Below are positions 1 through 14,146 of a DNA stretch of 64,000 bases, one piece after another. The stretch spans positions 62,001 to 126,000 of the forward strand of contig HG738141.1 of the NCBI GenBank assembly GCA_000499405.2, read 5' to 3'. The notes beneath the pieces were generated by a model, which was given only the letters and a program-made list of their open reading frames with translations, ran no database searches and was not told the origin of the DNA. Position numbers and translations under genes: made by a program. The DNA is from Onchocerca volvulus. Taxonomy: Eukaryota > Nematoda > Chromadorea > Rhabditida > Onchocercidae. Positions within the stretch are counted from its first letter, which is position 1. Every line of letters starts with the position of its first letter.

Positions 1-3000
1 CTTTCTCACGTATATTTCACGTACATTTAAAATCAGTTGTTAATATGTAAATATTAAGATTTGTATAATAGAAATACTAACAAATTACAATTATAAAAGA
101 TTGAAATGGAAGTTTTGAAATAAAAAAAATGGCCCGTGAAATTGAAATTTAAAAAAACTAAAATTTCATTTTATCATTTGCTAAAATTACAAACTTAATG
201 CTAACACTTTTGTAAACTAATATTTAAACGAAAGTTTGCTAGATAACGATGATTATTATTAAAATAAAATTTAAGCAATTTAAATTGTAAATTTTACAAC
301 TAATTAATGAAAAATTATGAAATTGAAACAAGCAGTTGATGAATATGTCACGTTAAGCAAGCTGAACTTATCAAAAATTTATCAATTTTAAATGATTAGT
401 TTAAAAATAATACAGAATTAATAGATGAATGAATATCATTAATGTTGTTATTAATACAACCATAAAAAATTAATCAAAATTTGAATTGAAATTTTATCTA
501 AATAATTGATTAGATTATTTGAGTACAAATATATTATGCTTAAATTATTTAGAGAAAAAGAAAGAAAATTTTAGGAAAATGAAAAATTTGAAGTATGATT
601 GGAATTTCAAGAATTAAAAACAAAAATTATATCATGCAAGAATTTCATCATTCAATATTATTTTATTTTAATTTATACAAATTTTATGATAAATCAAATT
701 AGATCAGACATAAATTAGTTAAAATAAATTTTAATTTATTTAAGTTCTATAAAATTAAATTAGATATAAATTATTTTTTCAATTCCAATTTACATTCATA
801 ACATAAGTCAGAATTAAGTCATATTTTAATAATGGAAAAAATTATAAGTAAATTTTAAAAAAAAACAATATATTACTATTGCAATCGCAAATTTCGTATA
901 ATTATTACTAAATAATTTGGTCATATAAATTAGAACTAAATATGATAGTAATTTCCAATTAATTCAAATTCTATCAAATAAAATTATTTTTTCCATTTCC
1001 AGTTTTTATAAATCACATAAACAAAATCAGGTTGTACTTTTATTAATGAAAAGAAATTATAAACAAGATTTTTAAAAAAAAATACGACAATCATAGAATT
1101 CTTTGGATTATTAGATAAATAAATTTGTCATATAAATTGGAATTAAATTAAAAATATGTTTGTAATTAATAATATTTAATGCAATCATAAATTGTTGTAT
1201 GGTAAGCTGCATTAATTAATTACGAAATTTATTATTATTATTAATTAATAAAATTTAGGTAAATAACAACAAGTTTTTGGGAAAAAATTAGTATGGAAAT
1301 AAAAATTAAAAAGGAAAATTTGTAAATATTTTCCAGAAAAAATGCGGAATTAAACTGCCAACATTTATTAATTGATCTAATTGATGAAATGAAATTATCA
1401 AATTTATTTGCGGTTGGAAATGTCGCTTGACAAGTTTTCAGATAATAATAAAAATAGTACTAATTTTAATAGTAATTAAACAATTAATAGTAATTAAAGA
1501 CATAAATGAAACGAAGGTGAAAGAAGATTAAGAAATTACTGGTACCTGGTATTCTAAAGATTAAAAAGTCCCGCGAAATACCAGAATTTCTGGTTTGAAA
1601 TAATTTGATGAGTCAACCCTAATGAAAGCACTTATTAAGTTTATAAATATATCTTAATAATTGACATAAATACAAGAAAACATTTTAAGGATAAATATGA
1701 AATTTAAATACAAATATTAAATAAAATAGGTATAAAATTCAAAAATCGAAATATAAGTATAAAATTTAAGTATAAATATAAAATGATTCAGAAAATGGCA
1801 TAAACACTAAAGTTGTGAATTTAATCATAATTATTCATGAATTTAATCGTAATTATCGTGATTATTAAATCGGGATTTGTGTAATAAATATTAAATATAT
1901 TAAAAATTTAATTTAAAACAACCAAAATTATATATGAAAACATTTTGAGAATAAATTTAAAATTTAAATACAAACATAAAATTTAAATACAAATATAAAA
2001 AATATTCATTACATATTCATCAAATTTATTCATTAACAAATGATATTTTTGTCTAATTATTTTTCCGAAAAGATTGAAATTATTGGCGTTTTTTTTCCAT
2101 AAATTAAAAATAAAAAAAAAAAAATGAAAATTTTTGCAAATGAAAAAATAATTATTATATTATTTTTTTCATTTAGCCTTTATCAAAAAACAAAAATCTA
2201 AAATTATATTTTAACTAAATTTCGAATTGAATAAACTAAAAATAATTCACAATATAAAATTTAAACTAATGGCCCGGAAGATTTTTCTGATATGATCTTG
2301 GCTAGAAAAAAATAAAAAGTTTAGAAAAAAAAAAAAAACGAGAAAAGCAAATTTTTTGCACCAATAGCTAAATCTAATTTTTCCAATTTTTTTAAAATTC
2401 AATTCTTTTTTTTTCATTCTTTTTTCTCGTTTCTTCTATATTTCACCCTTCCTGTCTAGGCCAAAAAATTTTACGAAACAAATAATTAATTTTGTAAAAT
2501 TTGAAAAAGTTAAAATAAAAATGGAAAGAAATCAGTTGTTTCTTGTTCAAAATTTTCAAACTTGCAAATTATTTCAATTTTTTTTCAAAATTTACATCAT
2601 TTTTTTTTAACTCATTCTTATTTGCCTTTTTTTTTGTTGCATTTTTAAGTAAAATAGCATTTAAAAAAAGGAAGGGAAAAAAAAAGCAAAATTGATCATT
2701 ATCATCTGATAATTAATTATTATCAATTAACCATTATCAGTTTATCAATTAGTCTTAACTATTATCCTCTTTTTTTGTTCGTTTTTTCATTTTTCTTTTT
2801 TGAAATTTAAAGAAATTTTTTTGGAATTTCAAAAAAATTTTTTCAAATTTTTTTTGAAGTTTTTTAGAAATTTCTTTTTTTTTTTTTTTTGAAATTATTG
2901 TAAAGCAAAATTTAAATAGGCTGAAAAGAAGGAAATGATCGTAAATTTGAAATGCAAACGAAGGAAAAACGAAATTTAAGCAAATCGTTTTTGCCGTCTA

Positions 3001-4361
3001 AATGATAAATGAATTGAAAAACGATTTTTTGGTTTGATTAATTTACATTCATGAATTTGATGTAATAGCAATATTTCCTAGACATTTAATTTCAAAGACA
3101 ATAAAGCTTATTGTTGTACAAGGAAAGGAAATAGCAACGACAATTAACAATAAGAGCAACGACAATAAACAATAAGCATATTTTCATATAAATTTTATAA
3201 TATAAGTGTGAAATTTTTTATGTTTCATATAAAATTTTAAATGCAAAATTAAATTAAATATTTTAAAATAAGTTTTCAAATAATTCCATTATATATTAAT
3301 CAATCGTTATCATCATAAATTGATTAAATGAAATGATATCAGAACAAAGAAAAATAAAATCTTATAAGAAACTTTTTTTTTTTTTTTTTTTTGAAATAAA
3401 ATTTGAAGATATCAATCAATTTGTATTAGATGATTGATATTAGTCAAAGAAAGAAAAGAAAAAATTTGTAATTGATGGAATTCTTTTTTTTTCAAATATG
3501 TATTAAAACCGGAATTGATAAAAATTTTTGTAATTAAAAATTTATTTTAGAATTTATTGAACAAAAAAAAAAAAAAGAAAATGGCAAAAATCGCGAAAAA
3601 AAGGTTCAACAATTCAATACTATTAATAAATTTTTCAATTTTCTATGTAAATTTCATTCTTCATAAAAAATTTGTAATTTTAACATAAATTCAATTTCAA
3701 TCATTCTTCAATTTTGGTTAAATTTGAAATCATTTATCACATTTCAATTAATATTTCGTGAATTTTTAATGAAATTTTTAAAGTGAATAATAATGTTGTC
3801 ATTGATTTTAAAGAAGAATTTGTCATAATTTTGAAGATAAATTTAATGATTGTATGAAAATGAAAAGATAATTTCTTTTTAATCATTTTTCAATTTTTGT
3901 CAAATTTCAAATCATCTTATCACATATTCAATCAATATTTGATTAATTTTTGCACATCAAATATTATCAATTGATAAAATTATCAAATGAATGATAAGAT
4001 TATCAATGAGAAATAGTTGCGAATTCTCAAAATGACAAAAAATTTTCAGCGAAAGTAGACCTTCAATGTTTAACAAATTGTCAATTCTTTCGAACGGAAA
4101 TTTTCAAACTATTGTTTGGACAAATATTTGATAATTTAAAATCAATTAAAAATATTGAAATTATTAAAATTCTCATAAATATGAAAACAGTGGAGATTGA
4201 GTGAGCGAAGAGTTGATTGTTGTTGAGAGAAAATTTTTAAAATGAAATAATTCAATAGTAGTACGACTAATTAAATCGAAAACTATGATAAGGATGATGA
4301 TGAACTGATAAATGAAATTATCATGAAAAGACCTAATTGTGCGGATTGATGACGAGAAGAG

Positions 4362-4373
4362 NNNNNNNNNNNN

Positions 4374-4436
<63 letters not shown>

Positions 4437-4446
4437 AATGATAATG
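4362..4446. repeat. Assembly gap (12 N) plus GAT trinucleotide microsatellite
   Basis: Twelve N at 4362-4373 are followed at once by about twenty GAT units running into GATAAT units up to about 4446. The gap probably marks where the assembly could not resolve the microsatellite, so the true repeat length is unknown. Confidence 0.9.
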
Positions 4447-4907
4447 AAAGTTTCCTCAATAATTTAGCATTATGATAGATAGAAATAGTTCATGAAATAT
4501 ATCATTTCGATATTTTGTAACTATACGATTTTATAATTAATACGAAAGAATTTGAATGATTTATTGAAAAATTTCATCCGAGATTTGCGAAAAATGAATT
4601 GAATTGAAATGAAATGAACTGAAATGAATTGAATCGAAATGAAAAAAAAAAGCTTGAAATTGTGAAAAGATGAAAAATTAATCAAATAGAAGAAGAAAAA
4701 AAGAAATTGAGAGGAAGAAACTATCGTAAAATTTTTGAAACTATATGATGAATAGTTGCGAAAAGTTTGAGAAATGAGCAAAAGGGAAATTAGTAGAAAT
4801 GATTAATAAATGAATTAAAATATCTTCAAGAACAAATTTTTTTTTTTTTTTTGTTTCGAGAAATTAAAAAGACAATTTATAATATAAATGTCAAAAAAAA
4901 AAAAAAT

Positions 4908-5040
4908 CCAGTATTTCGAACATTTATAAATTAATTAGATGAGCTAATTAAGGCTAAAAATCCCAGTATTTTTATCATTTATAAATTAATTAGGTAAGCT
5001 AATTAAGTTAGTTAAGAGATCTAGTATTTTTTAAATTTAG
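4908..5040. repeat. Imperfect tandem repeat, about 55-bp unit
   Basis: Two clear copies start with CCAGTATT at 4908 and 4963, share CATTTATAAATTAATTAG and then a GCTAATTAAG tail. A third degraded copy starts at about 5024 (CTAGTATTTTTT). The repeat is non-coding. Confidence 0.65.
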
Positions 5041-6476
5041 TAATTAATTAAGAGCGGTTAAAAATGCTCGCTTTCTCTTTTTTTTTTAAATTTATATTAT
5101 TTATATTATTATTTTAAATTTATATTATTTAAAATAATAAATTATTTTAAATTTAAAAAAAAAAAAAAGTAAACAGCAAATTATCAATTCACGATTTTTT
5201 CGTTGTTCATTTCAAGTTCTTCATTGATTGATTTGAAATTTGAAAAATATAAAGCATTTATTTCATATTAAATCATCTTTACTAATTTATTTAAATGATC
5301 AAATTGATTTTTTTATAATTCATTTTAAAATTTTGATAGCAAATCATATTCTATTTATAATATGAATATTATTATTATTATCATAATTTGAAAATTGACT
5401 ATTTATGAATATTTTCAAATTTAATTAAAATACAAACAAGTATAATAAGAAATTTTTGTATTTTTAATAATTTTTATCATCATGGTTATTATTTTCTATA
5501 AAAAGAATGTTATATTAATTTTTTCTAATGAGTATTAAAATATTAATTATAATGAAAGGAATAAGAAATCGTATAGAAAGTTTTTGAATTTTTGAATCAA
5601 TAATTTGAATAATTTTTGTAACTTTTTGAACAATAATTCGATATAACTTGAAAAAATTAGGAAAATTTTGTTAATTAATAAATTATAAATTTGTGTCTAT
5701 TATTAATATGAAATAAATTATTATATGTTGTACATAACATATATCATAAATGAATTAAATATATTTAATAATATTAAATAAATACATATTTTTTATATAC
5801 AAAATATATGAAATGTTGCTCGTTCCTGCTTTTTGAATTTTCTCGAATACTATAAAATTTTAAAAATGGATGGAATTGAATTTGAAAACGAAAAATATAA
5901 AAAGATGAGAATTTCAATTTAATACTTTCAAAATTTGGATTTTTTTTAAATTTAAATTAAATTTATTGATCATATTAGAAGCAAGTAAGAAAGAAATGAA
6001 AAAAACGAAAAATTATCAATGATCTTTAAAATTCTCAAAATATTTTGATCATTTTTTGTTGAAATATTTTTTTTTTTTTTTTTTTTTGAATATTTTAAAT
6101 CTTCAATTATCGATTTATTACCATAATTTTTTTGTTATTCTATCGTAAAAAAATTTCCGGTTGTATTCATAATTTGAGCAAAATAACATGAACGAAAATG
6201 ACAGCTTAATTCATTGAATTTAAATTTTTCATATGAAATTAATTTGATATATTCTCGTTCAATTTTCAATGAAATAAATACTTTTATGTTTTTAAATTTT
6301 GGAAAAGGAAACAATTTTCAAGTCTTGAAAATGGAATTTAATAAATCATTTTTCGTTTCCTTTTTTTTTCGTTTTTTTTTTTTTTTTTTTCGTTAGAAGA
6401 AAAATGACAGGAAATAATATCGGAAATACATAAATTATAAATCAATATGTAATGGAATACAAATTTATGGAACTTG

Positions 6477-6502
6477 GTCACCACGGTAACCGTTTATAAA
6501 TA
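6477..6502 (+). promoter_or_regulatory. Putative X-box (RFX site) followed by a TATA-like box
   Basis: GTCACCACGGTAAC at 6477-6490 fits the RFX X-box consensus RYYNYYWTRRNRAC at every position except the central T, which is C. It sits in a longer imperfect palindrome (GGTcACC / GGTaACC). A TATA-like TTTATAAATA follows at 6493-6502. The site is about 1.2 kb upstream of the FAM161-like start codon, with a possible 5' UTR intron between (acceptor TTTTTTCAG ending at 7643). X-boxes mark cilium genes in nematodes, which suits a FAM161 family member. The distance is longer than usual, so this is a candidate. Confidence 0.5.
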
Positions 6503-7640
6503 ACGAAAAGATTCGTTTAGCAACCAATTTTACTTTTTCCTACTATTTTGCAATTTAATTTTAACTTTAGATTATACATTTGTGATAAGATGTTATGTGA
6601 TTTTATCAAATCTAATCAGTAATATTTTTGTGTGAAATTATTCAATTAAATTTGATTGATAATATTTCCACGTGATTTTGACGTGAATTATCTGATCTGA
6701 TCACTAATATTCCTATTTGACGTTAATTTTGACGTTAGTTGTCAAACGTTATGTAAATTTTTTCCAAATTATTCGATCTAATAGTATATTTAATAATTAT
6801 TTTGACGTTAATTATTCAAATTTTGTCCAGAATATTTCTATATAATATTTAATTGCGATTTTAATTATTTCAGCGCATCGCAAAATTTCATAGTTCTAAT
6901 TTACTTCTAATTGCTATGCTTAATTAAAATTCAGTCAAAAGAAATTTAAAAAATTAAAATTCAGTTTTTCGTCAAATCGTAAAATTAAATTACCGAATGA
7001 GGCATTTAAAATATTTTGTATCTCAATTTTTTTCTTTTTTTCATTCCAGAATTAATAATTTTCTTGATTATTTTTCTTTCATTCCTCAAAAAAAATAATA
7101 ATCTTCCAAGTTCATTTCTTTAACCCGAATTCAAAAAACAATCTTCACAAATTTATTTTATAAAAGTGGCAGAAAAAAAAATTTGCTTAGATGAAAAAGC
7201 TTCTAATTTTTAGATTATTTTTCTTCTAAATTTCAAAAAACGATAATTTTCCAATTTCATTTCGTCAATCGGAACTTGAAAAAAAAATTTTTTTACGAAT
7301 TAATTTAAGTGGCAGAAAAAATTGCTTAGACGAAAAGAACTTTCTAACTATTATAGTAAATAATCTTTACAAAATCTTTGCTTTCAGCTTATATGATAAT
7401 TATAATTATGAAATGAAAATTTAAAAAAAATTCAGAAGCTATAATCTAGTTCTTACATTGCTTTAATCCATTTCATTGAGAAAATCGCTTATTTTGGTAA
7501 TTGCGTTTTACGTGCATTAATCTATGTTTCGCAACTAGTTTTGATAATTACGTCGTTTTACGTGCATTATCCTATGCATCGCAACTAAGTTATGAGATCA
7601 TTTTTTAATTTTTTGATGTTTTTTTTTCTTTTCGTTTTTT

Positions 7641-7682
7641 CAGATAAGATTATCGAAATTTTACCTGTAAGTATTAATAGCA
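7641..7682 (+). promoter_or_regulatory. 5' leader acceptor of the FAM161-like gene
   Basis: A long T-rich tract ends in TTTTTTCAG at 7643, 39 bases before the start codon. This is a strong nematode acceptor, either for a 5' UTR intron or for spliced-leader addition. The sequence alone cannot tell which. Confidence 0.45.
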
Positions 7683-10600
7683 ATGTTGGAAGAAATGGAA
7701 CGAGCTTTGGATACTACTGATCAATTCCTGGATATCGTTTTACAGGTAAGCAATTTATTGTCCATGAATATCTTGCGACCATACTTTGCAGTTTGTAAAT
7801 TTCTGATCAAACCTGAACAAGTTCAGTTATTCGAATTTCGTCGAATCATTTGACTTTGCAAGTTCAAAAATTAATTAATATCATTTTTCTTTCTCTTCTT
7901 AATTGAAAAAAGCAAAAAAAAAAAAAAAAAGCATAACTACGCATTGATAAGAAAGCATATAAATTAGATAACTATTAAATAAGATAATAAATTTCCATAA
8001 ATAATCAACAAATTACTACTGAATTAAATCGAAATTATCGATCAAAACTTTTTCTCTAATTTTTAAACTTGCGAAGTTAAAATTTATTAAGTTTGTTAAA
8101 ATTTTTTATTAAAAAAATACAACATTTATTAAGTTTGTTATTTCATCTAACAGTCATCTAAATATGATAATTATTTAATGAAATAACAAACTTAATAAAC
8201 TTCAAAATTATCAGAAGATAAATTAAAGAAAAACACAAAATTTTTGAAAAAAGGTGCAAATTTTCCTGACGATCATTTGATTTACTAATGATTAGATGGA
8301 ATAGCAAACTTAATAAACTTTGAACTTTACAGTTATTGAAACACAAATTAAAAAACAAGAAATTAAAAAAGAAATGTAAAATTTAAAAATTTTAGGATAA
8401 AAATCGTTTGCAAGATCCAAATTTTATGATGTATTTGATGAGTGTACGACAAAAACATAAAAAAACATTTGCGATAATTGATGAATTGTATGATTTATCA
8501 TTCTCAGCCAAATCTACTGAATCATTCAAGGATTTCCAAACTGATATAATTGATCAACAGCATTGTGAGTATAATTTCTTACATCTAACATTTAAATTTA
8601 AAATTTCTCGGAAATACTTAAAATTAATCAATATTTTTTATGAAATTAATTAGCAATAAAGAAAGGTGATGTTAATGGACTGATAATTTGAGTATTTCAA
8701 TTTCAGTTTACTTTCAATATAATATTTAATATAATGCAATGGTTAATTTAATGCCTTTTAAAATCTAATATTTTTTAATATAATTTTCAAAAGTATTCGG
8801 AAAAATGAAAAAGTGAAATTTTTTTTTATTTTTAAAAAGAAGGAAGAAATGGATTAAAGAGAGGTATTAAAGTTTTAGTAGATTTTGATAATGATCTTTT
8901 AAAAAAAGGATTTCAATTTCTTTCTTTTATTCTAAATCAATTTTTTGAATTTGAAATTTTGTGCATAATAAATGAATAGAAATAATAATTTCAAAAATGG
9001 AAAAAAGAGGAAAAAGGGCTTTTTTAAGTTCTATAAGTTGAAGAAGAATTCATATTACAACGAATATTATATTTGATACTTTATTATACTACTTCTTATC
9101 ATTGATTATCATCCTGTTATCAATATCATTGATAATTATCATTAATTACTATATTCTGTTACAGTTTATATTATTTTGTCATATTCTGCCATAATTCGTT
9201 ATATCAGTTATTATTTATTAAATATTATCATTACTTATGCTTGCTAATTTTTACTCATATTCATTTGTATTTATATTCTTATTAAATATTATATTTTAAA
9301 TTATATTCTTATTACTATATTTGTATTTATATTATTATCATGTATTTGTATATTATACTAAAATATTATTCACCATATTATTATAACATTTATAGTGCAA
9401 TATTTGTATTAATTACAGTATATTATTCTGTTTACATTTATATTCATTATATATTATATTCTCATGTTATTCAGTATTATATTATTTCATATTATAATAT
9501 TTCTATTTATGTTTACTTATTTACTATTTTTTGTTTTTTATACTATTTTAAATTTGCATTTTATATTGCTATAATCAATATATGATTTGTTGTAATATTT
9601 GTATTTAATAATTGAATTTACACTCAATTTATTAATATTTATTTTTGTATTTTGTGATTAAATTTATGATATTATATTATTTATGCTTTTACCTATCATG
9701 CTATTATCATTTGTTATCACATTTCGTTATCAGTTTTATCAAATTCATGTAATTCGATTCACGCAGATGACGAAAATGATGTTTGGATTGTTGATGATGA
9801 ACGCAAAAGGTCACGTTCAATGCGATCATTGGTGCAAACTCAAAATCATAAATGGTGTGATGAGCGAAGATTTGATTACGCTGACCAGCGGTCACCACAA
9901 ATTACTGGCAGTATTAGTAATATTAAAAAATCACAAATGTAATTAATTAATTAATAAAAAGCACTGTTTTTTCGTGCAAATTTTTACGAAATTTATTCAT
10001 TCATTCATTTATAAAATGCATGAAGAATGACAATTTTAGGATCAAAATTTCAAATTTCATTTTAATCCATCATTCTAAGCAAAATTTTTGATTAATTATT
10101 TTCGTAAGAGATTGATTCTAAGAGATAAAAAAAAATAAAAAAAAAGGAAAAGAAAGAAAAGTCTCATCTTTGCTTAATTTAAATATTAAGACGAAATAAT
10201 ACAAAATCAATTCGAGCATCGTATTCCCAGCGATTTATGCATGAATTAATGGAAAAGAAGAAAAATGAAGAAATTGAAGAAAAGAAAAAAATAGCATTTC
10301 TTCGGTACGAATTTCCTATCGAAATTCTAAAAAATTTTAAGAATTTCATTTAAACAAAAAAAAAAAAAAAAATTCTTTTACATTTTAGATTTCATCAAAA
10401 AAAAAATTCTTTTCAATTGATATTATACAAATCGCATTAATTAATGGATATGTTAGAACAAGGAATTAATGATTGATTTAGTTAAAAGCAAAAAATTAAA
10501 TGAAATTACTAAATTTACCACTTATTACAAAAATAGGGCACGAAAGATACCATTATTTGCATATGAACCACTAAATTACAGTATACTTTACAGTATATAT

Positions 10601-13600
10601 TTTGAATTACAATATATACCACCAAATTACGGTATATTTTACAGTATACATTTCAAGTTACAGTATATATTTTATATTTTTGATACTTGTATTTTGGAAT
10701 TGAGTACATTTACCTGTATTACAGAAATAAAGCACGAAATGTACCACAATCAACATATGAACCACGTTATCAACAATTATGCGAAAAAGAACAACAAGTA
10801 TTTTTTTTGCGATTTCTTGTTTCTATTCGAAAAGTATCAAACGAATCAAAGAACTAATTTACTTAATTTTTAATTGAAGATTGATTAACTTAAATTTTCG
10901 CAGTTATATAATGATAATGATTTTGATTTATATGGATAATTTCAATGTAAGGAACATTGAACTTTAACTTTTGTTAATTTGAGTCGTTATTGCAATTTTG
11001 ATTTAAAAAGTTTAAATCAAAATTAAAAACATTATGGTGATGATTTCAGTAAATTTGTAATTTTAAAAAAAAAAAAAAATTCGCTAAAATTAGGCGCGTA
11101 AAATGCGACATCAAAAGGCTGTGGAAATGCTGAAAAAAGTACGCTCTCCACGGATGGTTGCAAAGTTTGAATCGGAAAACTTTCATCTACGACGTTGTAT
11201 CAGTGCTGAAGCATTCGATTGGAAGAAACGTGAAACGTTTAAAGCAAAAGACGTTCCGCTTAGCGTTTACGTACCGCCGTATAAAGATGAAATTGAAGCG
11301 TGTAAAAGGGCACGTCGGAAGACGGAACGTGTAGCTGAATTGATTCGAACAAGTCGAGCACCACCTGGACTTGAGGTATCTTGGATTTTATCAATCAATT
11401 TTATCATTAATTTCAATTTTTTTTCAAAATTCTGGACTTTCCAGTTCAAATTCAAATTAAAGTACAAAATAATTTTATGAGTTGAAATTAAAAAATAGTG
11501 AAAAAAGAATTGAAAAACAAAAATTTTAAACCAACATTTTAATAGTTGTTAAATAAATTGAGAATATTACTAATACGTTCAATAACTATTCGATTAATAA
11601 TTATAGGAAAAGGATAGAAATTGAAATGAAAAAATGAAAAGAAATGAAATGCATTATATTCAAATTTAAAGAATATTCAAAAAAAAAAAACAATTGTGTG
11701 TGAAAAAGAAAATTAATAAAAATGTTATTATTGCTATTTTCCATTTTTTTTCATTCATATTATTAGTTTTCAATTCTTTGATTAGATAATAAATGATTAT
11801 TAAATTACTGAAAGACTTGAACTTAACAAATTTTTACTTGCTAAAATAATATGAATAGTAAAAAGAAAATTAGAAAATTACTGCAAATTTTTGCTCAACT
11901 TAATAAATTACAGAAAAATAAATAAATTATGAGGAATTTAATAAATTATTAAAATTTGCCACTAAGACGAACGAAAGAAAAGGAAAGAACAAATTTCCTG
12001 TCTCTGATAATTAATTTATCATAATTAATTAATTAAAGGTAAAATAATTAAAGGTTTTGAATCCACAAATATTAATATTATACCTATTTAATTATACTAA
12101 TCATAACTAAAAATAGTTGAAGCGTAGTATAGCTTACAACATAAATTTAAATCTTTAATCATAATTTCATCAGATTTTTTCAATTAATAGAAAATTCGAA
12201 CTGATTAATTATTATTAGTAGTAATTAAATTATTATATTTGAATTAATCAAAATTATATTTATAGAAGCATGCAATACAATCAAAAGTACAACATCGTCT
12301 TCGACATGCAAAATATTGCACCGATCAAGAACCGAAGCGTAATATCTGTTATTCACGAACTGTATGTTAATTTTTGATACTTCTTTAATTGTAATTAATA
12401 ATTAATTAATATTAATTCATTAAATTGGAAATAAATTAGCGATAATTGAATGATTTTTTTTAAAAAATCGAAAAGCAAAAATTTTTTTGACGAATGAAAA
12501 TCTTTTGCATTTTAATTATTATTAATGAAAATTCGAACAAATTACTAATACTGAAATTCAATAATTTCAACTTTTTTTTTATTTATAATAAAATTAATAT
12601 TCCTTTTTAAGTATACCTAGTATTATATCACCTAAAATTTAATTTTAATCAAAAATTAATTAATTAATTATAAAAATTTGAGATGTGAAAATAATATAGT
12701 AAGAAGTAAATGTTGAAGATCGCAACAGAAATCTTTTTTATTCAAAATTTTCGTTTCTTTTTTGGAACAAATTTTTGATTCAATTTTAATTTGATCAATA
12801 ATAAAGAAATGCAATTTTATTTCGTAAATTGGAATTAATTATCTTCGTTTTATTCTTTATTCTTGTTTATTATCATTCTGTTTATTATCACTAACAGATA
12901 AAATTAGCGCAAATTTTTATCAGAATAATTACGTTGCAATAAAATATTCAATCGTTTACAAATCTTCATATCATTTTAATTATAATTAGATTACCTTATA
13001 ATCGAATTTTTGTACTTAATAATAGCTTTTATTTCCTAAAATTATTTAATTTTAGGTACCAAATTTTAAAAAATTACATGAAAAATTGTTAAATAAATTG
13101 GAAAAAGCTGCAGAAAATCGTCCTGTAACTGTTGTAACACCATTTTATTTTCAAACTGATGAACAAACACATCATAAAGTTTGTTTTTCTTTTTTTTTTT
13201 TTTCTTTTTTTTATTTTTCACTTTTATTATCATTTTTTGAAATGATTCATTGGCTTATATTTATTTTAGCTCAGACATAATATATTTGAATGTATTTAAT
13301 ATCATCATTCATTTATTTAATATATAAAATAAGTTGCAATAATATTTCAGGTTGAAAAACTAAAAAAACAAAATTTCATTTTGTTTTTTTTTTTTTCAAT
13401 TTTTAGTAACCATTTGCATGTGCTAGTTATCGATTATATTATAATTTATATTATGTGTCGAAAATTTTAAATTTTATCATAAAAAAAATCAAGTTAAAAG
13501 GAATTTTTATCATTTTTTTTCTAGTGCAAACATGAGAATTTGTTGCCAGAAATACATCGTCGTAGCTATTCGATGAGTAATTTACGTGAATATAACGGAC

Positions 13601-14070
13601 CTGGAATACGTCTGAATCATGCGTCATTGTTACGTAATGAAGCTAATCGGTAAAATATTTTATAATGACGTATAATTATTTAATTCTATTAATAGAAAGT
13701 ATATCAGATAGCAACTTACGTATATTTACGTATATGACGTGACAGGTATGATTGATACTTACGTGAATGATAAGCTAACGCGATAATATATAATACGATA
13801 TTTTTATATGTTATTTTTAATATTATATGAAAATATCATTAGTTTTCATTACTTTTTTTTATTTCATTTCTAATTTTTTAAATTCTTTTCTTTTTTTTCA
13901 TTTCCTTTGCTTCATTTACTTTTTACTTGAAGAAAAGATACTTCAACAAATCGCAAGTTTTATGCGAGAATTTTGCGAATGAAAAAACTTGAAAATGTTT
14001 ATGTTACATTATTGGTAAATAATACAATGAAACCATTTTCAAATTTTTAATAATGATAATTAATTAATTG

Positions 14071-14146
<76 letters not shown>

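Larger units (their letters stand above)
1..6475. other. AT-rich intergenic DNA, no gene seen
   Basis: I see no reading frame here with coding character. Short open frames such as those at 4521-4781 and 6214-6396 are made of Phe, Lys, Ile and Ser from homopolymers, with no acceptor or donor context. The stretch holds many A/T runs, a run of 12 N at 4362-4373, a GAT microsatellite after it, and imperfect direct repeats near 4908-5040. The far end carries the putative promoter of the FAM161-like gene. Confidence 0.7.

Noticed and set aside
4521..4781. Minus-strand 86-codon open frame
   Set aside because: Phe/Ser/Ile repeats from GAAATGAATT-type AT-rich DNA, with no splice context and no motif.
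9340..9585. 81-codon Tyr/Ile-rich frame on +
   Set aside because: It lies in a long intron of the FAM161-like gene and consists of TAT/ATT-rich sequence.
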